From Helianthus annuus (Eukaryota; Streptophyta; Magnoliopsida; Asterales; Asteraceae), in assembly GCF_002127325.2 (NCBI RefSeq), contig NC_035444.2:37669140-37733139 (forward strand): a DNA stretch of 64,000 nucleotides, in the 5' to 3' direction. Below are positions 56,297-64,000 of the stretch, piece after piece; within the stretch, counting starts at the first letter, position 1, and each line of letters starts with the position of its first letter. A program made the translations under genes and the position numbers. The notes under the pieces are model-generated. The model searched no databases, had not been told where the DNA came from, and saw nothing but the letters and a program-made list of their open reading frames with translations.

Positions 56297-57041
56297 TGTT
56301 ATGGGTCATTTTCTGAGTATACATATCCTGACTAATATCCCGCTTTTAATTGTTTATTTATGACCAGGATGCTGGACGAGGATATTGCTAACATCCTGGG
56401 CGATATCCTGAGGTTGAGTAAATTAAACACGTGCAGGTTAATGGCTGCAAACTACTAACGGTCATCAGGACTTCTTCTCCATAAGACTCGGGAGAATTTG
56501 TTATGAGGAAGTCGTTGAAGCCGAAAGACTTGGACCTCAACGTTCGAGTGGGAATATTCGCTGGATCCCGGGAGTTTAGGATAGTTTGTTACATTATCTT
56601 TACTATAAATAGATGGGGGCGGATCAGTTTAAGGCACATAATTTTTCACGAACACTCTCGTACACTTTCACTCTCTAGCTTACTGCAATCACCACACTTG
56701 TATCCAAATCATATTGTAACACTTAGTCGATCCGCACCACATCCTGCACTGTATCCTGAAGTTTGAAGTAATAACAAGAACAAGGCAGCTGCGATTGTCA
56801 GCTCCCGAGGTTTTATGCCGGAGATCTAGATTGATCAAGGGCTTTCCTCGTACATCTCGTGTCACCCCTTTAGTTTTTGCTCACTGTTTGATCATAGATA
56901 CAGCTCAATATCCTAAGCCGTATCCTGAAACTGTTTTTGCAAATAACTCAATTAACATATTTTTGAACACATTCTCTTAGCACACTACCTCACAAAACTA
57001 ATTTGATCACTTAATTACTTAGGTAATTTTTGACCAAAACA
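56297..57041 (+). repeat. 3' LTR of the outer element
   Basis: 745 bp, same length and ends as the 5' LTR. Differences seen by eye are single-base, about eight in total. Confidence 0.95.
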
Positions 57042-57267
57042 CGAAGGATGTAACTGCCGATTTTGAATAATTAATAGACATATAGTTTCCATAAAAATAG
57101 CCTTTTATTGTTATGATATAAAAATCTTCCATAAAAATATAATTATTCAGTTACCTTAATGCCCTTTAGTAAAACAATACTAGATGACATATGTCACAAG
57201 AAGATTGCTTCCTACACTTTGTAGGAAAAGTAGGCTTTGTAGCCAACTCCTACTCTTTATATATATA

Positions 57268-57669
57268 CGGGACGGTTTAAATGAGAACGCTAAATATTGT
57301 GAGAACCATGAGAACAAATGAAAAACCGCGAGATCTTGATCTAAAACAATTCGAATTCAATATTTTTACACTTGTCATTTTTATTCGAATACAATGTTAG
57401 AAATTTAATTTACACATTTAAATTTACGTGAATTCGTAAATAAGGAAAATTTACACATGTGTAAGTTTGCCATTTACACATGTGTAAATTCATGTCAAAT
57501 AAGAGTGATTTTGAGAGGATAAATGAATTATTTGATATTGTAAATTCTTTTTTTAATGTTGTATTTTAATTATAATAAGGGTTGTATTAAAAAAAAAATG
57601 GTTTTGATTGGTTTTTTCATTCATTCTCACGGTTCTCACAATATTTAGCATTCTTAAGATAACTCTTCC
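57268..57669. mobile_element. Foldback MITE, about 400 bp
   Basis: Inverted ends share GCTAAATATTGTGAGAACC (57289-57307 and its partner about 57627-57645) and extend outward imperfectly. Flanks are TATATA-rich, so a TSD (about 9 bp ATATATATA/ATATATATG) is only suggestive. No ORF. Confidence 0.65.
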
Positions 57670-57680
57670 ATATATATGTA

Positions 57681-57897
57681 TAGGATTAGGTTCAAGAGTG
57701 AACACTAGTGTAGCTTGCGAACTGAGTGAACTAATCCTGGCTATACACGTGTGTAGATCAATGGCCAGGATTTGATGTTGAAATACACTAGTATATTTTA
57801 CGATTTGATGATGAGATCCTTGCCATACACGTGTGTAGATCAATGGCCAGGATTTGTTCACTCAGTTCGCAAATACACTAGTGTTCACTCTAGAACC
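57681..57897. mobile_element. MITE, 217 bp, TSD ATATATGTA
   Basis: Long inverted ends share AGAGTGAACACTAGTGTA and GCGAACTGAGTGAAC. An inner repeat TACACGTGTGTAGATCAATG occurs twice in direct order. A 9-bp direct repeat ATATATGTA lies on both sides (57672-57680, 57898-57906), although AT-rich. Confidence 0.7.
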
Positions 57898-57907
57898 ATA
57901 TATGTAT

Positions 57908-57909
57908 AC

Positions 57910-57980
<71 letters not shown>
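57908..57980. repeat. (TA)n microsatellite
   Basis: About 36 uninterrupted TA units right after the MITE's TSD. A poly-C run follows at 58010-58021. Confidence 0.95.
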
Positions 57981-57983
<3 letters not shown>

Positions 57984-58177
57984 CTAGATTGAAAAGGTAA
58001 ATAACTAGCAACCCCCCCCCCCGGATACGGTCGGTGTTATGATATTAGTACGATAACGGCATTCGATAAAACAACCAAAAGGCAAATTTACCCAAATTAA
58101 TTAATATACATGAAAAGTTCTAAACGACTCTACCAATAATAAAACCATTTCAAACTTGAAGCGAAGAAAAAATTTAA

Positions 58178-58507
58178 GGGTGAAGGGGGTGCTCACCTAA
58201 TAGGTGAGTCCCCTCTCTTACGCCAAACCAATCCCCGTGTGCCACGTCAACTCCCCTCTTAAACTCCCCTAACACCCCAATTTGATGGCGCCACTCCCCT
58301 CTTAGGTGAATTGGGTTTTTTTTTAAAAAAAAAAAAAGAAAAAAGAAAAGCTGTGATTGGTCACTCCCTCTCTCTCTCCTCCCTCTCTCTTCGGTGAGCC
58401 GCCACCGGCTTCCCTCCTTCTCTCTTGGTCCCCAAAGGGTTGGCGGTGCTTTGCCGATCGGGATTTGGTGTCCCCGAAGGGGTCCCCGAAGGGTGCCCCG
58501 TACACCC
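58178..58507. mobile_element. Tourist-like (PIF/Harbinger) MITE, 330 bp, TSD TAA
   Basis: Ends GGGTGAAGGGGGTGCTC and (opposite strand) GGGTGTACGGGGCACCC are flanked by TAA (58175-58177, 58508-58510). It is a sister of 59270-59584. Confidence 0.8.
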
Positions 58508-58510
58508 TAA

Positions 58511-59266
58511 GGCAACCGCATATTAAGTTTTTACAAAAAACGAAGAATGAAAATTATAAGAAAAAAGCTATAGGTTAAAACATATTATACAATATCTTAA
58601 AATGAAAGGTCGGTGCTCAATGCATGAGCCCGACTTTCAGCCCTTAACTTTTTTGTTCTGACATGTTTGGTCCCTAGGTGTCTCTTTCTATTACTTTTTT
58701 ACCACACTTTCATTGCAGTGGCCATCACCGGCTCTGGTGAACGCCGTCAAACTACCACCCTTTTCTTATTTATTTTGGGGACTACCTCTCTCCCTCTCTT
58801 GCTAGATATATCTTTCTCTTTTCCATGAAGTGCGCCACCACAGCCAAGTGGCCAACAACCAAAGATTCGACTGAAGCACACAAACTTCTTTGTTGGAAAA
58901 CAAAGGTGAGGTCAGACTTACGAACAACAGAAGAAGAGATCTGAACCGCCACCACTTTCTTTTGTACCGGAACTCGGATTCGCATGTGATGACTCCGTTC
59001 AGATGGTGGCTTTAGGTGTTCGGATCTGGTGGTTGGAAAGCGTGTGGCGGGCCGGTGAGGGTGGTGTCTGGTGTGGCGGCGGTGGTGTGGGCACACAAAG
59101 AAAGAGTAGAGTGAGATGGGATTTGAGAAGATGAATGATATCATAAAGTGAAAATTTGAGGCTTTGGGTTCTCTGTTTTTATATCATAAAGTGAAAATTT
59201 TCAGTTTACCCATTTTAACAAATCTTTAATTTATTTACTTAAATAATTTGAGTAAATCATAGATAC
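58511..59266. other. Spacer between the two sister MITEs
   Basis: No recognisable gene. The minus-strand frame at 58782-59144 is His/Arg/Pro-rich without a domain and looks accidental. AAAGTGAAAATTT occurs twice near 59140-59200. Confidence 0.4.
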
Positions 59267-59269
59267 TTA

Positions 59270-59584
59270 GGGTGTAAGGGGCACTCCCCTAAGAGGGGAG
59301 TCCCCTCTCTTACGCTTAACCAATCCTCGTGTGCTACGTCAACTCACCTCTTAAACTCCCCTAACACCCTAAATTGATAGCGGCACTCCCCTCTTAGGTG
59401 ACTTGGTTTTTTATTAAAAAAAAAGGAAATTTTTCATTGGTCCATCTCCTCCCTCTCTCCTCCCTCTCTTCGGTGAATTCCCACCGATTTTGGTCCCCGA
59501 TGTTGGTCCCCGATTGAATGGCGGCACCACCCCTCTTTGGTGGAGGAGGTCCCCGCATGGGGTCACCGAGGGTGCCCCTCACCC
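59270..59584. mobile_element. Tourist-like (PIF/Harbinger) MITE, 315 bp, TSD TTA
   Basis: Ends GGGTGTAAGGGGCACTC and (opposite strand) GGGTGAGGGGCACCC are flanked by TTA (59267-59269, 59585-59587). It has the same order of internal words as 58178-58507 (CTTAAACTCCCCTAACACCC, CCCTCTCTTCGGTGA) in direct orientation. Confidence 0.8.
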
Positions 59585-59587
59585 TTA

Positions 59588-60400
59588 CGGAATAAAATTG
59601 TTAACTTACTCGGCAGATGGCATTTAAGTGTTTTTGATTTATTCCATTGAAATTGAAAGGTAGTGATTACATTGTTTCATATAATTTTAAAATTTTAGGT
59701 TAAGAGTAATTTATTTGATTTTTTAATAAATATAATAAAATATAAAGAAAGTTTAAAATACAAAAGTCCCTTATAGAGAAAGTAAAGAAGGTTTAAAATA
59801 CAAAAATCCCTTATAGAGAAGGTTTAAAATACAAAAATCCTTTAACGTGTGAAGTGTACGCGGCCACAAAATAACGTGCATAATTAGGTTTTACTCATGC
59901 GTGAATTCTGTTATTTAACCACATGTGTGATTTATGTGTTTTGTTTATCCGTGAATTTTTGTTTAACCTATACATGATTAGGGTTTGAATTTTATAACAT
60001 GCGTACTTTAGTTGCGTACGCTTCACACATTAAAAGGTTATTGAACGTTAACTTTCTCACGTAAAATATATTATCTAGAAACGTAACAAAAGGTGTGGTT
60101 ATGAATTTTAAGGTACATTTTCTAGAAATGTGCCACATATAATTATTATTCTTTTTTTATGCCTAACCACCTTATTCTATAAATTTACCTACACCTGAGT
60201 TACACATTTATTTTTAACTTTTTATAATTGACAACTCTGACCCTCCAAACTTTTCTAATTAACAACTAAACACCTGATGGAGAGGATGAAACCCGAGCGT
60301 TAATGTTCTTATCTTATGTGTTTTGTTGCGTTTTAAGTGATTATATGCTTTGAATGTGATAGCTAAGAGAGATTGTGGTTTTGCAGGTTAATCACTTAAT
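59588..60400. other. Unassigned spacer
   Basis: AT-rich. 59735-59840 has three tandem copies of GGTTTAAAATACAAAA-TCCCTTATAGAGAA. No ORF of interest. Confidence 0.5.
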
Positions 60401-60667
60401 TTAGTGAAGTTAGAGTGCTTAGAGATGGAATGGAACACCCGAGGATGATAAACAAGGCGAAAGACATTGATCGGGAGTTCTTTAGGGTTAAAAGATTTAA
60501 GTGATTATATATAGCGTGGTTAGATGGAATGTTCATTAAATGACCAACTCGGGTTTGATAATGTTTCTTTTGCAACCGCAATGCTTTAGATCGGAACGTT
60601 GAAACACGCGTTTTCATATGGTTAACGTATCAAACAACGTGCCGCCAACTATAAACAACTAATGCGC

Positions 60668-60703
60668 TGCCGCCGCAACGCGCGGCCATTAGCTACAATC
60701 TAG
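60668..60703 (+). mobile_element. Helitron 3' terminus
   Basis: GCCGCCGCAACGCGCGGC forms a hairpin (about 60668-60685) 14 bases before CTAG (60700-60703), followed by a host T. This is a typical Helitron end on the plus strand. The 5' TC end upstream could not be fixed, so the element body probably covers part of 60250-60667. Confidence 0.55.
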
Positions 60704-60874
60704 TATTATTTATAGTATAACGTGTGCAATAGAAACTTATAAAAAATCAAATTAACTCTTATAAACTATAGGGTAAAACGGATATTATTTATTGTATAAG
60801 GTGTATAATTGAAACTAAAAACTTAAAAAAAGTTAATGTTACTATTCACAAACGTTGATAATTGTTATATATAA

Positions 60875-61215
60875 GGGTTATTGGATTTTTATCACCCCTA
60901 ACTATTAGCTATTGGCCGCTGCCATCCCAACTATCACTTTGACGCCTGCCACTCTCAACTTAACACGTAGTGTGTTTTGTCACCACGTCGTTAACTTATC
61001 ACTAGCTTTTGATCCTCTTACTATACTTTTGGGGGTGTCCTAAGATCCCTATGACGCCCCCAAAGTATAGTAATTTGATCAAAAGTTAGTGATCAGTTAA
61101 CGATGTGGTGACAGAACACACTAAATGTTAAGTTGGGGGTGATGGGCGTCAAAGTGATAGTTAAGGGTGGCAGCAGCCAATAGCTAATAGTTGGGGTGAT
61201 AAAATCCAATAACCC
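60875..61215. mobile_element. Foldback MULE-type MITE, 341 bp, TSD TATATATAA
   Basis: Ends GGGTTATTGGATTTTTATCA and, on the other strand, GGGTTATTGGATTTTATCAC. The two halves pair over almost their whole length, with the centre at about 61045 (between the GGGGGTGTC and GACGCCCCC words). A 9-bp direct repeat TATATATAA lies at 60866-60874 and 61216-61224. Confidence 0.85.
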
Positions 61216-61216
61216 T

Positions 61217-61420
61217 ATATATAATATAATATAATATAATATAATATAATATAATATAATATAATATAATATAATATAATATAATATAATATAATATAAT
61301 ATAATATAATATAATATAATATAATATAATATAATATAATATAATATAATATAATATAATATAATATAATATAATATAATATAATATAATATAATATAAT
61401 ATAATATAATATAATATAAT
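61217..61420. repeat. (ATAAT)n pentanucleotide microsatellite, about 40 units
   Basis: Essentially perfect ATAAT units fill the whole gap between the TSD of one element (61216-61224) and the TSD of the next (61417-61426). Confidence 0.95.
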
Positions 61421-61426
61421 GTTATA

Positions 61427-62973
61427 CGGTGGAGATACAATAGGAAGTTTATTTGGCTAAGAAGGCTAGGAAGTGATCTTGACCATCCATTTAGTTAATC
61501 AAGGGCTAAGATTAAATGATGGAAATTGAAGGGAAGAAAAGAGGCGCGTGAGTTTGTTTAGGGGCATTCTAGTCAATACAAGCCAATAGTTTCTCTCTCC
61601 TCCAATTCCCCCCCCCCCCATTTTTTGAACATTAATAACTCTTTCATACGACATTATTTTTTTATAAAAATTGCACCAAAAAAAACGAGTGTTTTTTTAA
61701 TCTTTAAAACGAGTATACTATTGCTATATTTTCAAAAAAAAAAAATTAAAAACCCAGTTGCGTAAAACGCAATAGAAAAACCCCAAGTTACGTAAAACGC
61801 AATGGAAAAAAAACCTAAAAAATGACATTTTTCTAAAACGCAATGCACCAAAAACACAAAGAAATGTCTTATTTGTAAAACGCAATGGCCAGAAAACACA
61901 ACGAAATGTCTTATTTCTAAAACGCAATAGCCTAAAAACTCAAAAGAAAATGTACTTTCTAAAACGCAATGGACTAAAAACACATAAAATTGTGTTTTAC
62001 CTAAAACGCAATGCACAAAAAACACAAAGAAATGTCTTATTTGTAAAACGCAATGGCCAGAAAACACTTAAAAATGACTCATTCTAAAACGCAATTGACT
62101 AAAAAACAAAAGAAAGTGTTCTCTGTAAAACGCAATGGACTGAAAACACCCAAAAAAGTGTTTTTACCTAAAACGCAATGCACCAAAAACACTTCAAGAA
62201 TGTGTTTTTCTAAAACGCAATGGCCAGAAAACAAATAAAAATGTTTTAGTTCTAAATCGCAATTATCTAAAAACACCAAAGGAAGTGTTCTCTCTAAAAC
62301 GCATTGAACCATGACAATAGTTTTGTCTGTGCTGTGAATTGTCTATGCTGTGAACTGCCTGAACCAATGCAGTTTCCAGAGGCAATTTACAGAAAATTAA
62401 TTTTTCTGATGCATTTTTATTACAACTCAACCCCAGCCAGGGGCTCTGCCCCTGGGACCCAGCTACCAGGGGCACTGCCCCCGGACCCCCGTCAAGATCG
62501 TAAAGCGCAATGACTAAATCAAAAACCCAGATCGTAAAAATGAAATTAAAGAATTTCTTACATGGATCGAAGTGATTTCTTCAACAATTGACGAATTTTA
62601 AATGACTGAAACACTTAACAGCGCACGAATCGAACGGATCGAGTGATTATCTTCAAAATCACCGGAAAAAACGAGATTTTGTATGAAATTAAACTGGGTT
62701 TTTAAAAAAAAAAGCTGAAGAACACGTTGATCGGGTGTTTGAATCATTGAATGGTGATGAAAATCGCACTATAATGTAGTGATTATTGAGATAGAAAGTG
62801 AAGAAATGGTTGAAGATGGTGGGTTTTGAAGTTACTGAGTTTTGAAAAGAAAGAAGAAAGGGTTGGATTGACTAAAATACCCTTTTTCTTTATTTTAAAT
62901 GTTGCCACATGTCCTAATCCTATTGCTTCCTACACTTCCTAGCCAAAATAAACTTCCTATTTGATCCTTTCCC
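61427..62973. mobile_element. MULE-like TIR element, 1547 bp, TSD TAATGTTATA
   Basis: The left end has ATAGGAAGTTTATTTGGCTA and the right end (opposite strand) ATAGGAAGTTTATTTTGGCT, each a few bases in from the boundary. TAATGTTATA flanks both sides (61417-61426, 62974-62983). No transposase. It holds an array of about 40-bp units (61755-62310), two GC-rich hairpins (62438-62454, 62467-62482), and about 62520-62870 of GAAGAAA/GGTTGAA-rich DNA without a domain. Confidence 0.8.
61755..62310. repeat. Tandem array with (T)CTAAAACGCAATG units, about 40-45 bp
   Basis: About a dozen or more units, each AAAACGCAATGG/C followed by CCAGAAAACAC or similar and AAATGTCTTATT or similar. Frames on both strands through the array are repeat artefacts. 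Confidence 0.85.
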
Positions 62974-63024
62974 TAATGTTATATATAATAAGATGAGAAA
63001 TGACTTCCAATTCAAAGCCACTTA

Positions 63025-63338
63025 GGGGTTGTTTGTTTACCTCTTAACGAGGCTCTTAATGGTTTAGATCTCTTACTGGTTCAGCACTTAATGGTTCAGA
63101 CTGTTTGTTTCACGAGCAGATGTCTGAATGGTTTAGACATCTGCCTCTGAATGGTTAAGCATTATACAGAGTCTGAATGGTTAAAACCACTATTCTGAAT
63201 TGGTCAGACATTTGCCTCTGAACGGTTAAGCATTATACAAACTCTTAATGGTTTAGACCTCTTACAGGTTTAGCACTTAATGGTTCAGATCTCTTACTGG
63301 TTCAGCACTTAATCATTCAGATGTTATCAAACAGCCCC
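63025..63338. mobile_element. Tourist-like MITE, 314 bp, TSD TTA
   Basis: Ends GGGGTTGTTTG and (opposite strand) GGGGCTGTTTG are flanked by TTA (63022-63024, 63339-63341). The interior repeats CTTAATGGTTTAGATCTCTT and CTGAATGGTTAAGCATTATA words several times. A hAT origin with decayed 8-bp TSD is less likely. Confidence 0.7.
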
Positions 63339-63406
63339 TTAGACTTGTTTATATATGTATGAAAAACATTTAATAAAGGCAACTTAGGTTTATTTTTCTT
63401 TAAAAA

Positions 63407-64000
63407 CTAGGGAGAAAGCCCGTGCGATGCACGGCATGCATAATAGCTATTGTTTGTTCGTGGTAAGACGTTTGACATGGCCGGTGCATAACATGTAAGA
63501 CAATACGCCTACAAAGGGGCGTGCTTAAACTTTATTAAACCATGGACCATAAGTTGTTTCCTTGGCAAAACTTGCCGGCCAAAAAGAAGTGAAAAAAGAT
63601 GTATTCCAAGAAAAAAAAACATGAAACAGAAAAAAGAAAAACGCATAAACTCTCGCACACCTTCCTATCTTATTAGATAACACATAGACCAAACTTTAGC
63701 TAACGAATGCCACCGTCATCCCCAATCCCATCACCAGCCAACTGACTGCAGTGAAATAACTTAAAGAAAACTATTAAAAATGGTATACTATGTTTACGTA
63801 TATATGCATCGGAAAGTAGTACGGGTTTTCATTACTAACACTAAGTGCAGACGGTATACCTTTCATGTGGGTCACTGTCAACTGTTTCTTCTGAATCCGA
63901 ATCTGCATAAGCAGGCCTGCGAAGGAAAAACATGAAACATTTATGTAGACGGATATCCAAAAATAAATATGCACAATTACACGGCGAAACCGTTGACCAA
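63407..64000 (-). mobile_element. Helitron 3' end on minus strand; body continues to the right
   Basis: On the minus strand the hairpin CCGTGCATCGCACGG (63434-63420) is followed nine bases later by CTAG (63410-63407) and a host T. No TC start was recognised before the window edge, so the right boundary is unknown. No Rep/helicase frame is visible. Confidence 0.5.

Larger units (their letters stand above)
24035..57041 (+). mobile_element. Complete Tat-type Ty3/gypsy retrotransposon carrying two nested elements, TSD CGAAG
   Basis: Two 745-bp LTRs (24035-24779, 56297-57041) begin TGTTATGG and end AAAACA. CGAAG flanks the whole (24030-24034, 57042-57046). I see about eight LTR mismatches by eye. 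Without the nested insertions (26460-35175 plus 5 bp, 36294-49866 plus 5 bp) the element is about 10.7 kb. Order is gag, protease, RT, RNase H, a second (archaeal-type) RNase H and integrase; the dual RNase H marks the Tat lineage. A long 3' region carries an antisense, intron-containing gene. All plus-strand genes have stops or frameshifts. Confidence 0.95.

Noticed and set aside
57772..57981. Frame ending in Tyr-Ile repeats
   Set aside because: Translation of the TA microsatellite and MITE.
58782..59144. 120-codon minus-strand frame between the two MITEs
   Set aside because: His/Arg/Pro-rich low-complexity translation with no recognisable domain.
61093..61440. Minus-strand frame of Tyr/Ile/Leu repeats
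   Set aside because: Translation of the ATAAT microsatellite.
61724..62312. Phe/Val/His/Cys-rich frames on the minus strand
   Set aside because: Artefacts of the 40-bp tandem array; no start or domain.

Overview
The window reads as repeat-dense plant DNA from a large eudicot genome. Several retroelement LTR styles and the GC-rich palindromes in them suggest Asteraceae (sunflower/lettuce/chrysanthemum type), but that is an inference from general resemblance and is not proven here. I found no convincing single-copy host gene. Almost every reading frame that makes sense belongs to a transposable element, and many element boundaries can be fixed by terminal motifs plus target-site duplications (TSDs).

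Layout. 1-6177: 3' part of a Tat/Athila-like Ty3/gypsy element with a complete 1.68-kb LTR (4499-6177) and a partial tandem LTR copy. 6178-6834: a probable reverse-oriented LTR fragment. 6835-7532: a 349-bp tandem duplication. 7674-9382: a foldback Mutator-like element (9-bp TSD) whose core is a 10-bp satellite. 9618-10295: a hAT-type MITE. 10667-11566: a Helitron on the minus strand. 11582-12594: a TIR element. 13150-13835: a LINE remnant. 14289-14570: a second hAT MITE. 14640-15690: an AT-rich foldback. 16159-17329: a PIF/Harbinger element with a broken ORF1. 19097-23403: a segment bounded by an 8-bp duplication that carries a non-LTR reverse transcriptase with a zinc-finger/endonuclease-like C-terminus.

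24035-57041 is one Tat-type Ty3/gypsy retrotransposon (745-bp LTRs, TSD CGAAG) blown up to 33 kb by two nested chromovirus-type Ty3/gypsy elements. The first is 26460-35175 (plus strand, TSD AAAGG, broken pol with an integrase-core deletion). The second is 36294-49866 (minus strand, TSD AGACC, 3.39-kb LTRs, intact 1515-residue gag-pol). When the two insertions are mentally removed the outer element's gag-pol reads on across both joins. Its 3' region carries, on the opposite strand, a gene of four exons with good splice signals (54247-56033).

57042-64000 is a field of small elements: foldback MITEs, two sister Tourist-like MITEs, a MULE-type foldback, a pentanucleotide microsatellite trapped between two elements, a MULE of about 1.5 kb, another Tourist-like MITE and two Helitron termini.

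How the parts work together: the only apparently complete replication set is the gag-pol at 39715-44262 with its LTRs, primer-binding site and polypurine tract. It could in principle supply proteins to its defective relative at 26460-35175. All other elements here are non-autonomous or decayed.
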